Source of the DNA: Desulfobacterales bacterium
Lineage (GTDB): Bacteria; Desulfobacterota; Desulfobacteria; Desulfobacterales; Desulfosalsimonadaceae
Reading direction: 5' to 3'
Length of the DNA stretch: 48,720 nt
Assembly: GCA_018334555.1 (NCBI GenBank)
Contig: JAGXLR010000004.1
Span: 1-48,720, forward strand
Below, one piece after another: positions 7,804-16,178 of the stretch. Under the pieces are notes generated by a model, which saw nothing but the letters and a program-made list of their open reading frames with translations, had not been told where the DNA came from and ran no database searches. The position numbers and the translations under genes are program-made. Positions within the stretch are counted from its first letter, which is position 1. Each line of letters opens with the position of its first letter.

Positions 7804-9909
7804 ATGGCGCTTAACCTCGATGCCATCGGCAAAAAGATCGGCCCTGTCACCAAGGATTACAGCTGGAAGGATGTGGTCCTCTATGCGCTTGGCGTGGGCG
7901 CCGGCTTTGATGAGTTGGAGTATGTCTATGAAAAAGACCTGAAGGTGATTCCCAGTTTCGCCGTTGCGGCAATTTTTGAGTTTCTCTCCTACATCGGCTC
8001 AAATGCCAACATCGACCTGTCCGGAATACTCCATGGGGAACAGGACCTGATCGTCCACAACCCGATTCCCACAGAAGGCACCCTGACCACAGAAGGCACC
8101 ATCAGCCATATCTATGACAACGGAAAGAAAAAGGGCGCGCTGATCGTCGGAGAAAGCGAGACCTATCATTCCAACGGCCAGAAACTTTTTACCGCCGTTA
8201 TCACCCTGGTCGGCCGCAAGGACGGGGGGTTCGGCGGAGAGCCGGCGCCAAAATCAGAGGTTAACTTCCCGGAACGGGCGCCGGATTTTGAGGTTGACGC
8301 CCATCCGGCGCCGGATCAGCCCCTGCTCTATCGGCTTTCCGGCGATGTCTTCCAGCTCCATGTGGACCCGGAGTTTGCCAGAATGGCTGGTTTTGAGCAG
8401 CCCATCATGCACGGCCTGTGTACCCACGGCTTTGCCTGCCGGGCATTGATCAACAGTCTGGTTCCCGGAGAGCCTGAAAAGCTCCGCCGATTAAAATGCC
8501 GCTTTTCAAAAGCGCTTTATCCAGGAGACCCGATTAAAACCCGAATCTGGAAGACCGAAGATAATCAGGCGGTCTGGAAAACCATCAACACGCGAACCGA
8601 TGAAGAAATCATTACCAACGGGATTTTTGAATACGGCGAGGTGCCGAAGGATGAGATCCGGTTTGACGGCCAGGTGGCGGTGGTTACCGGCGCCGGCGGC
8701 GGCTTGGGCCGCGCCTATGCTTTGGAACTGGCCAAACGGGGGGCCAAGGTCGTCGTCAACGATTTTGGCGGCAGCCGTGACGGAACAGGCGGTGCATCAA
8801 CGCCTGCAGATGAGGCGGTTAAAGAAATCGAGTCCCTGGGCGGCGAGGCCGTCGCCAACTACGACAATGTGGCAACCCCCGAAGGCGGCGAGAATATCAT
8901 TAAAACCGCCTTGGACGCCTTCGGCACCGTAGATATCGTCATTAACAATGCGGGCATCTTAAGGGATAAGAGTTTTACAAAAATGGAGCCGGAAAACTGG
9001 CAGGCGGTCATTGATGTCCACCTGAACGGGGCCTATCACGTAACCCGTCCGGCTTTCAAAGTCATGCGGGAAAAAGGATACGGCCGGGTCGTCATGACCA
9101 CCTCAGCCGCCGGGCTTTACGGCAATTTCGGCCAATCCAACTACAGCGCCGCCAAAATGGGGATGGTCGGCCTGATGAACACGATCAAACTTGAAGGCAA
9201 GAAGCACGACATCAGGGTCAATACCGTCGCCCCCCTGGCGGCGTCAAGGCTTACAGAGGACGTTTTGCCCCCGGATCTGCTGGACAAGGTAAAGCCCGAG
9301 TATGTCGCCCCCATCGTTATCTACCTCGCATCAAACCGCTGCAAGGAAACCGGCTGCATTTACAATGCGGGGATGAACAGCTTTAATCGGGCCGCGGTGG
9401 TCACCGGCCCCGGTGCCACTATCGGGGACGGAGAGAATCCGCCGTCCGTCGAAGCCGTCATGGATGAATTCGGCAAAATCGACAGCCTAAAAAATGGCAG
9501 GGAGTATCCGGAACTCAATGAACAGGTGGGCGAGGTCATCAACGCTTTTTCCAAGCCCGCCCGGCAAGAGCCCGAAGCCGGCGGCGGGCTTACTTCGGTT
9601 CCGGCCGTCTTTGAAGCCATGGAGAACGCATTCGATCCTGACGCGGCAAAAGGGGTGGATGTGGTATTCCAATACCATATCTCCGGCGATGACGGCGGCG
9701 ATTGGCATTGCGTCGTCAAGGACGAAAAGTGCCAGGTTGCCTCCGGGGTCCACGAAAAACCGACCTGCACCCTGAAGATGAAGGATTCGGATTTTCTCAG
9801 CATGATAAACGGCACGCTTCCGGCCATGCAGGCCTATACCTCGGGTAAGCTTAAAATTGAAGGCGATATCATGAAATCTCAACTGATCGAAAAACTGTTT
9901 AAGATGTAA
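7804..9909 (+). CDS. Trifunctional beta-oxidation fusion: MaoC-type hydratase, SDR dehydrogenase, SCP2
   Basis: A 701-residue fusion for two consecutive beta-oxidation steps: hydration of 2-enoyl-CoA and oxidation of the 3-hydroxyacyl-CoA. Residues about 1-285 are a double-hotdog enoyl-CoA hydratase 2. D181 and H186 lie in SGDVFQLHVDPEFA, but the usual Asn of the DWNPLH motif is Phe183. Residues about 287-545 are a short-chain dehydrogenase (TGAGGGLG at 295, NNAG at 381, S434, Y447, K451). Residues about 600-701 are an SCP2 lipid-binding domain. Human MFE-2 has the same three parts in the order SDR-hydratase-SCP2, so here the first two are permuted. The start is supported by AAGGAGG 8 nt upstream. 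It is the first gene of the main operon. (R)-stereochemistry is expected from the family, not shown. Confidence 0.92.
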   Translation: MALNLDAIGKKIGPVTKDYSWKDVVLYALGVGAGFDELEYVYEKDLKVIPSFAVAAIFEFLSYIGSNANIDLSGILHGEQDLIVHNPIPTEGTLTTEGTISHIYDNGKKKGALIVGESETYHSNGQKLFTAVITLVGRKDGGFGGEPAPKSEVNFPERAPDFEVDAHPAPDQPLLYRLSGDVFQLHVDPEFARMAGFEQPIMHGLCTHGFACRALINSLVPGEPEKLRRLKCRFSKALYPGDPIKTRIWKTEDNQAVWKTINTRTDEEIITNGIFEYGEVPKDEIRFDGQVAVVTGAGGGLGRAYALELAKRGAKVVVNDFGGSRDGTGGASTPADEAVKEIESLGGEAVANYDNVATPEGGENIIKTALDAFGTVDIVINNAGILRDKSFTKMEPENWQAVIDVHLNGAYHVTRPAFKVMREKGYGRVVMTTSAAGLYGNFGQSNYSAAKMGMVGLMNTIKLEGKKHDIRVNTVAPLAASRLTEDVLPPDLLDKVKPEYVAPIVIYLASNRCKETGCIYNAGMNSFNRAAVVTGPGATIGDGENPPSVEAVMDEFGKIDSLKNGREYPELNEQVGEVINAFSKPARQEPEAGGGLTSVPAVFEAMENAFDPDAAKGVDVVFQYHISGDDGGDWHCVVKDEKCQVASGVHEKPTCTLKMKDSDFLSMINGTLPAMQAYTSGKLKIEGDIMKSQLIEKLFKM

Positions 9910-9951
9910 CCCTTTAAATCGCTATAAACAGAGATATACAGGAGATGAAAA

Positions 9952-12684
9952 ATGATTGGGATCACTGATTACGGTGCATATATTCCTCGCCTCCGGTTAA
10001 ACCGTATGGCGATCTATGAAAACATGGGATGGTTTGCCCCGGCCATCGTCATGGTGGCCCAGGGAGAGCGCTCCATGTGCTACTGGGATGAGGACGCCGT
10101 CACCATGGCGGTAACCGCATCCAAAGAATGCTTGAAGCATCACAAAAAAACAGATGTGGATGCGCTCATGCTGGCATCCACAACATTGCCGTTCGCGGAT
10201 CGCCAGAATGCAGGGATTGTTTCAACGGCCCTGAACCTGAGGCCCGATATCATGACCGCCGACTTTACCTCATCCCAGAAATCCGGCTCTAATGCCCTGC
10301 TGGCCGCTATGGAATCGGTAAAAAGCGGGGAGCGGGACCGTATTCTCGTTTCCGCCGCCGATAAACGGGAAACTAAACCCGCCTATTTTCACGAAATGTG
10401 GTTCGGCGACGGCGCCGCCTCGCTTTTAATCGGGAATACGGATGTAATCGCCGAATTCAAGGGTTCATATTCGGTCTCCTATGATTTTATCGACCATTAT
10501 CGCGGGGCGCTGCATCGCTATGACTACAACTGGGAAGAGCGTTGGGTCCGGGATGAAGGCTACTCCAAGATCATCCCGGAGGCCGTGAACGGGCTGCTTT
10601 CCAAGCTTAACATCACCATGGAGGATGTGGACAGGCTTGTCTACCCCTGCTTCTTCAAGGGCGAACACAAAAAAATCGCCAAAAAATTGGGGGCCGCCCC
10701 GGAAAAGGTCGTTGACAACCTGCATGAGGTCTGCGGCGATACCGGCTGCGCGCATGCCATGTTGATGATGGCCTCGGCCTTGGATGACGCCAAACCCGGG
10801 GACCGGATCCTGATGGCGAGCTTCGGCCAAGGATGCAGCGCATTTTATTTTGAGGTAACGGAAAATATCAATAGCCTCCCGGTTCGCAATAAATTTAAAA
10901 CCACCGTGGAGAACAAGGAGACCATCGACAACTATCCCAAATTCCTCGAATTCAGGGAACTCATCCAGCCGGATATGGGCATCCGCGCCGAAGCCCCGAC
11001 CCAGACGGCGCTGCCCACGCTCTGGCGGAAACGAAAAATGATCCTGGGCCTGGTCGGCGGCAAATGCAGTAAATGTCAGACCCCGCAGTTCCCCAAGACA
11101 GAGGTCTGTGTCAATCCGCATTGCCGCGCCCGGCATACCCAAGAGGATTATGAATTCTCAGATATCCCGGCCAGGATCAAAACCTACACCGGTGATCTGC
11201 TGGCTGTCTCCGTGGATCCGCCCCACAAATACGGAATGATCCAGTTTGAGGGCGGCGGCCGGTTTATGGCGGATTTCACCGACTGCACGCTCGAAGAATT
11301 AAAGGTGGGCCTGCCTGTTTATATGGTGTTCCGTAAACGCACCGAAGACAAGAACCGCGGATTCGTCAACTATTTCTGGAAGGCCGCGCCAGTTCCCGGG
11401 GCGGCCGAAGAAATGAAAAAAGTCCGGTTCGACGGCCAGGCAGCAGTGATCACCGGGGCCGGCGGCGGATTGGGGCGCGTCTATGCACTCGAACTGGCTA
11501 AACGTGGCGCCAGCGTAGTTGTCAATGACTTGGGCGGCTCCCGGGACGGCTCCGGAGAGGGCTCCGCTACGCCCGCGGAACAGGTGGTCAACGAAATCAA
11601 AGAACTCGGCGGGCAGGCGGTGGCCAACTATGACAACGTGGCAACGACTGAAGGCGGAGAAAATGTAATCCAAGCCGCTTTGGACAATTTCGGCCGCATC
11701 GATATCGTCATCAACAACGCCGGCATTTTAAGAGACAAGAGTTTTGTGAAGATGGCGCCGGAGAACTGGTCGGCGGTCCAGGCGGTTCACCTAAACGGGG
11801 CCTACAACGTCAGCCGCCCCGCATTTAAAGCGATGCGGGAAAAGAAATACGGCCGGATCATTATGACCACGTCTGGGGCCGGGCTTTACGGCAACTTCGG
11901 CCAGAGCAACTACTCCGCAGCCAAAATGGCGCTCGTCGGGTTGATGAATACCCTCAGAATCGAAGGCCAAAAATACAACATCAATGTCAACACCATTGCT
12001 CCGCTTGCCGGCTCCCGGCTAACGCAGGACGTTATGCCGCCGGAGATTTTTGAAAAAATGAAGCCCGAGTTTGTCGCCCCGATCGTCCTTTACCTGTGCA
12101 GCGAAGCCTGTGATCAGAGCGGCAAAATATTTAATGCCGGCATGGGCTATTACAATCGGGCGGCGATTATGACCAGCCCGGGCGTCCAGCTGGGGGATTC
12201 GGAAAACCCGGCCACCCCCGAAGAGGTCAGCGCCAATATCGACAAAATCAATGCGATGGAGGGCGCCGAGCTCTATGAGGACGCCAATGCCGCGCTCTTT
12301 GGATTGGCATCGCCCCCGAAGCCGAAAAAAGCGGCGGCAGGCGGGGAAGAAGCCGCTGGCAGCGGAATGCGCGTGAAGGACGTGTTCGATAAAATGCCGG
12401 ATGCCTTCCAACCGGAAGCCGCCAAGGGCGTGGATGTGGTCTTTCAATACGCAATTTCCGGCAGCGACGGCGGCGATTGGACGGTAACCGTAAAAGACGG
12501 CGCCTGTGAGGTGGCGGCCGGCAAAGCCGAAAAGCCCACCTGTACATTGAAAATGGCTGATACCGATTTTCTGGATATGATTTCAGGAAAGCTCGATCCC
12601 ATGAAAGCGTTCACATCTGGGAAGCTCAAAATCGACGGCGATGTAATGAAATCCCAGCTGATCGGCAAACTATTTTCACTTTGA
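9952..12684 (+). CDS. Four-domain fusion: HMG-CoA-synthase-like, DUF35, SDR, SCP2
   Basis: A 910-residue fusion. Residues about 1-305 have the thiolase-superfamily fold of HMG-CoA synthase/KAS III (start MIGITDYGAYIPRLRL, later KPGDRILMASFGQG). Residues about 355-478 are a DUF35 Zn-ribbon/OB domain with C372, C375, C386 and C391. Residues about 491-745 are an SDR (TGAGGGLG, S641, Y654, K658). Residues about 805-910 are SCP2. The SDR and SCP2 parts are close paralogues of those in the preceding gene. By eye, the position of the nucleophilic Cys (ACKAG in archaeal HMG-CoA synthase) reads SSQKSG with Q109, so the condensing domain may be decarboxylating, altered or non-catalytic. Archaeal thiolase and HMG-CoA synthase form a complex through DUF35, and a thiolase gene follows here, so a similar assembly is plausible. 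An AGGAGA lies 8 nt upstream. The overall reaction is unknown. Confidence 0.85.
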   Translation: MIGITDYGAYIPRLRLNRMAIYENMGWFAPAIVMVAQGERSMCYWDEDAVTMAVTASKECLKHHKKTDVDALMLASTTLPFADRQNAGIVSTALNLRPDIMTADFTSSQKSGSNALLAAMESVKSGERDRILVSAADKRETKPAYFHEMWFGDGAASLLIGNTDVIAEFKGSYSVSYDFIDHYRGALHRYDYNWEERWVRDEGYSKIIPEAVNGLLSKLNITMEDVDRLVYPCFFKGEHKKIAKKLGAAPEKVVDNLHEVCGDTGCAHAMLMMASALDDAKPGDRILMASFGQGCSAFYFEVTENINSLPVRNKFKTTVENKETIDNYPKFLEFRELIQPDMGIRAEAPTQTALPTLWRKRKMILGLVGGKCSKCQTPQFPKTEVCVNPHCRARHTQEDYEFSDIPARIKTYTGDLLAVSVDPPHKYGMIQFEGGGRFMADFTDCTLEELKVGLPVYMVFRKRTEDKNRGFVNYFWKAAPVPGAAEEMKKVRFDGQAAVITGAGGGLGRVYALELAKRGASVVVNDLGGSRDGSGEGSATPAEQVVNEIKELGGQAVANYDNVATTEGGENVIQAALDNFGRIDIVINNAGILRDKSFVKMAPENWSAVQAVHLNGAYNVSRPAFKAMREKKYGRIIMTTSGAGLYGNFGQSNYSAAKMALVGLMNTLRIEGQKYNINVNTIAPLAGSRLTQDVMPPEIFEKMKPEFVAPIVLYLCSEACDQSGKIFNAGMGYYNRAAIMTSPGVQLGDSENPATPEEVSANIDKINAMEGAELYEDANAALFGLASPPKPKKAAAGGEEAAGSGMRVKDVFDKMPDAFQPEAAKGVDVVFQYAISGSDGGDWTVTVKDGACEVAAGKAEKPTCTLKMADTDFLDMISGKLDPMKAFTSGKLKIDGDVMKSQLIGKLFSL

Positions 12685-12685
12685 A

Positions 12686-12824
12686 ATTAGGTATCGGGTT
12701 TTAGGTATTGGGTATCGGGTTGTTTGATAAAATCGATATTAGTTTGGAATTTAACAGTCTTTGTCCTTGCTAATACCTAATACCTAACTGCTAACACCTA
12801 ACACCTAACTGCTAATACCTAACC
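12686..12824 (+). repeat. Degenerate TACCTAA/TTAGGTA micro-repeat cluster
   Basis: The left arm (12686-12721) has several GGTAT(C/T)GGGT-type units. The right arm (12770-12824) has CTAATACCTAA and CTAACACCTAA units of opposite orientation. The arms can pair as an imperfect hairpin in the mRNA, inside the operon between the four-domain fusion and the thiolase gene. A related short cluster lies at 4607-4635. Confidence 0.6.
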
Positions 12825-12847
12825 GCCATATATAAGGAGGAATGACC

Positions 12848-14056
12848 ATGGCTACAGGAATAAAAGATAAGGTCGCCATTATTGGCATGGGATGCACCAA
12901 GTTTGGCGAGCGTTGGGATGTGGGGGCCGAAGAATTGATGGTTGAGGCCTATGAGGAATGCCTGGCAGACGCCAATATCGACGATACAGAGATTGAGGCC
13001 GCATGGTTCGGTACATGCCTGGAAGAGATCAATGTGGGTAAAACCGCCATGCCGCTTTCAACCACCCTGCGCCTGCCCATGATTCCGGTTACCCGGGTGG
13101 AAAATTACTGTGCAACCGGCACCGAAGCGTTTCGCGGGGCATGTTATGCAGTGGCCTCCGGCGCATATGACATCTGCCTGGCGCTTGGGGTAGAAAAACT
13201 TAAAGATACCGGCTACGGAGGGCTGCCCGCAGCTGGCTCCGGGGCCGGAACCCTGTTATGGCAGTGGTGGCCGAATCTTACCGCACCCGGATCTTTTGCC
13301 CAGCTTGCCAGCGCCTATTCGGCCAAGTATAGAATCAAAGACGATGAGCTCAAAAGGGCTATGGCCCATGTTTCGGCAAAAAGTCACGCCAATGGTACAT
13401 TAAACCCAAAGGCCCACCTGCAAAAAGCGGTTACTGAGGATCAGGTCATGGCATCGCCGATCGTCGCCCATCCTTTGGGACTTTTCGACTGCTGCGGGGT
13501 CAGTGACGGATCCGCCTGCGCCATCGTGACCACCCCGGAGATCGCCAAAAAAATGGGGAAAAAGGATTTCGTAAGCGTCAAGGCCCTCCAGATTGCATTG
13601 AGCAGCGGTGAAGAGCTGGGATACGATGAATGGGACGGCGATCACTTCCTGACCACTTCAAAATGCAGCACCAAGGCATACGAAGAGGCGGGTATCGAAA
13701 ACCCCCGCGAAGAGATCAGTATGATGGAGCTTCACGATTGCTTTTCGATTACCGAACTGGTAACATATGAGGATATGCATATTTCAGAGCGGGGAAAAGC
13801 GATAAAAGACATCATGGACGGATTCTATGATTTAAACGGGCAACTCCCCTGCCAGGTAGACGGGGGGCTGAAATGCTTTGGCCACCCCATCGGCGCCTCG
13901 GGGCTACGCATGCTCTATGAAATGTATCTACAGCTTCACGGCCGGGCCGATAAGCGTCAGATCGAGGCCCCACGCCTGGGCCTGACCCACAACCTCGGGG
14001 GATTCCCTTTCCAGAATATCTGCAGTATATCGATTATAGGAAAATACGAAGATTAA
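12848..14056 (+). CDS. SCP-x-type thiolase
   Basis: Thiolytic cleavage of a 3-oxoacyl-CoA, or the reverse condensation. From the upstream ATG at 12842 it has 404 residues. C90 in VENYCATGTEA is the nucleophile position. H298 in ELHDCFS, C345/H348 in GGLKCFGHPIGASG and the HNLGG motif complete a thiolase active site of the SCP-x/archaeal type. I prefer the ATG at 12848 because GGAGG (12836-12840) is 7 nt from it but only 1 nt from the first ATG. Thiolases of this class often work with a DUF35 partner; here the DUF35 domain is in the preceding fusion protein. It has no SCP2 domain of its own, unlike mammalian SCP-x. It sits 13 bp before the acyl-CoA dehydrogenase gene. Confidence 0.9.
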   Translation: MATGIKDKVAIIGMGCTKFGERWDVGAEELMVEAYEECLADANIDDTEIEAAWFGTCLEEINVGKTAMPLSTTLRLPMIPVTRVENYCATGTEAFRGACYAVASGAYDICLALGVEKLKDTGYGGLPAAGSGAGTLLWQWWPNLTAPGSFAQLASAYSAKYRIKDDELKRAMAHVSAKSHANGTLNPKAHLQKAVTEDQVMASPIVAHPLGLFDCCGVSDGSACAIVTTPEIAKKMGKKDFVSVKALQIALSSGEELGYDEWDGDHFLTTSKCSTKAYEEAGIENPREEISMMELHDCFSITELVTYEDMHISERGKAIKDIMDGFYDLNGQLPCQVDGGLKCFGHPIGASGLRMLYEMYLQLHGRADKRQIEAPRLGLTHNLGGFPFQNICSISIIGKYED

Positions 14057-14069
14057 AAGGAGCAACTTC

Positions 14070-15929
14070 ATGGCACAGCAATATATCGCCGATAGACGAG
14101 ACGTGGATTTTGTGTTGTACGAACAAATGGATGCGGAAAAACTGACGAAGACAGACAAGTATTCGGATCTGAACAAAAAAGCCTTTGATATGGTCATCAA
14201 CGAGGCAAGAAATTTTGCCATCAAGGAAATCCTGCCAACGTACGCGGAGGGCGACAGAAACGGGGCCCGGTATGAGGACGGGCAGGTTATCGCCCCGGAA
14301 TGCTACCGCCGGCCGCTGGAGCTGTTCCGGGAAGGCGAATGGATCGCCATGACAGAGGACCCCGAAATCGGCGGCCAGGGCCTGCCCCATTTGATCGCCC
14401 AGGCGGCCAACGAATACCTGATCGGGGCCAATTTTGCCTTCGCCGCCTATGCGGTCCTGGGCCATGGAACCGGGAAAATGATCGAACTCTTCGGCACGGA
14501 ACAACAGAAAAAGATGTTTCTGAAAAACCTGTATACTGGCAAATGGGGCGGCACAATGGATTTGACCGAACCCAATGCCGGCTCCGATGTGGGGAGCCTA
14601 GAGACCACAGCGGTCAAGAATGAGGACGGCACCTATTGCCTTACCGGAAACAAGATTTTCATCACCAACGGCGACCAGAATCTGACGGAGAACATCATTC
14701 ACCCGGTGCTTGCCAGGATTGAGGGGGCACCCAAGGGAACAAAGGGAATCTCCCTGTTTATCGTCCCCAAGATCTGGGTCAACGAAGACGGCAGCCTGGG
14801 TGAGCCCAATGACGTGGTCCCAACCGGAATTGAAGAGAAAATGGGGCTTCACGGGAGTCCCACCACCGCCCTCGCCTTCGGCAGCAAGGGCAAATGTCGG
14901 GCCCTATTGCTCGGAGAAGAAAACAAAGGCATGCGGGTCATGTTCCACATGATGAATGAGGCAAGGCTTGGCGTCGGGCTGCAGGGATTGAACCATGCCT
15001 CCGGCGCCTATCTGTATGCGGTCAATTATGCCAGGGAAAGGTACCAGGGAAGAGACCTTTTGCAAACCGGGGATCCCGAGGCCCCATTGGTACCGATAAT
15101 CGCCCATCCAGATGTTCGGCGGATGCTGATTTGGATGAAGGCGCATGTGGATGGGATGCGGAGCTTTATCTATTACGTGGCATCCCTTTTTGACCGGGTA
15201 GAGCAGATAGCATCTGATGAAGAAAGGGATAAGACCCAGGGACTGATTGACCTTTTGACCCCACTGGTAAAGGGCTATTGCACGGATATCGGCTATGAGA
15301 TATGCGTTCAGGCGATCCAGGTTTACGGGGGTTACGGCTACACCAAGGATTACCCCGTGGAGCAGCTGACGCGGGACGGTAAAATCAGCTCCATCTATGA
15401 GGGGACCAACGGCATACAGGCGATGGATCTGCTCGGCCGGAAGCTGGGCATGAAAAAAGGCCAGGTCTTCATGGATTTTGTGGGTGAAATCCAGAAAACC
15501 ATTGCTGACGGCAAATCCACCGAAGGCCTGGAAGATATGGCCGCCAAACTCGAAGAGGCCGTCAACCGGCTCGGTGAGGTGGCCATGCATATCGGCAAAC
15601 TGGCCATGTCTGAGCAGGTTAAAACCGCGTTTGGGGATGCATACCCGTTTCTTATGGTAACAGGCGATGTGATTGTGGGATGGATGCATCTGTGGCGGGC
15701 GGTCGCCGCCACGCCCAAGCTTAAAAAAATCGTCGGCAGCCTGGAGGCGCAGGCACGTTCTGAAAAAGCGGAAAAGAACAAGGAGGCCGCTTTTTACGAC
15801 GGACAGTTAAGAACCGCCCAATATTTTATCTATTCCATGCTGCCGGGCACGCTGGGCAGAATGAACGCCATTCTGCAGAGCAACGACGCCCTGGTTCAAA
15901 TACATGAGAAATCCTTCGGCGGCATGTAG
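14070..15929 (+). CDS. Acyl-CoA dehydrogenase, large C-terminally extended type
   Basis: An FAD enzyme that makes 2-enoyl-CoA from acyl-CoA. At 619 residues it is about 200 longer than short/medium-chain enzymes, as in the AcdA/DmdC-like class with an extra C-terminal helical domain (about 470-610). The FAD/substrate loops are present (MDLTEPNAGSDVG near 163, GNKIFITNGDQ near 193). The catalytic base is E444 in IYEGTNGIQ. Electrons would go to ETF, which is not encoded in this window. AGGAG lies 6 nt before the ATG. In this operon it supplies the substrate of the hydratase fusion and so completes one beta-oxidation turn. Chain length or branching specificity cannot be read from the sequence. 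Confidence 0.93.
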   Translation: MAQQYIADRRDVDFVLYEQMDAEKLTKTDKYSDLNKKAFDMVINEARNFAIKEILPTYAEGDRNGARYEDGQVIAPECYRRPLELFREGEWIAMTEDPEIGGQGLPHLIAQAANEYLIGANFAFAAYAVLGHGTGKMIELFGTEQQKKMFLKNLYTGKWGGTMDLTEPNAGSDVGSLETTAVKNEDGTYCLTGNKIFITNGDQNLTENIIHPVLARIEGAPKGTKGISLFIVPKIWVNEDGSLGEPNDVVPTGIEEKMGLHGSPTTALAFGSKGKCRALLLGEENKGMRVMFHMMNEARLGVGLQGLNHASGAYLYAVNYARERYQGRDLLQTGDPEAPLVPIIAHPDVRRMLIWMKAHVDGMRSFIYYVASLFDRVEQIASDEERDKTQGLIDLLTPLVKGYCTDIGYEICVQAIQVYGGYGYTKDYPVEQLTRDGKISSIYEGTNGIQAMDLLGRKLGMKKGQVFMDFVGEIQKTIADGKSTEGLEDMAAKLEEAVNRLGEVAMHIGKLAMSEQVKTAFGDAYPFLMVTGDVIVGWMHLWRAVAATPKLKKIVGSLEAQARSEKAEKNKEAAFYDGQLRTAQYFIYSMLPGTLGRMNAILQSNDALVQIHEKSFGGM

Positions 15930-16094
15930 GTTCGCTCCGCCCCACCGTCATGACGGATAGGCCGGGCACCACCAAAGGGTATGGACGGACACTAAATAGT
16001 TTAAGTACGCCCGTTATCCGTATGATCAAAGCACCAGTATTTCCAGGTTAGAACCTAACTCACTATTTTTATTTAAATATATATAAAATTTCGC

Positions 16095-16123
16095 TTGACG
16101 CCGGTAACGTCCGCTGCTAAAAA
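16095..16123 (+). promoter_or_regulatory. Weak candidate promoter before Fe-ADH gene
   Basis: TTGACG (16095-16100), a 17-bp spacer, then TAAAAA (16118-16123), in the 249-bp gap before the Fe-ADH gene. It could start a second transcript for Fe-ADH, SCP2 and AOR. Nothing else is visible in this gap. Confidence 0.3.
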
Positions 16124-16178
16124 TTAAGCTGGTTGGCCGACTGAATTTTAACCCCTCAACCCAATCAAGGAGCTCATC

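Noticed and set aside
9952-12684. Calling the fusion a mevalonate-pathway HMG-CoA synthase
   Set aside because: The Cys and Glu catalytic positions appear substituted, and no HMG-CoA reductase or mevalonate gene is nearby. SDR and SCP2 domains also do not belong to that pathway.
15930-16178. Possible small gene or RNA in the gap before the Fe-ADH gene
   Set aside because: No frame with an SD and no stable terminator-like structure was seen. Only a weak promoter candidate could be supported.
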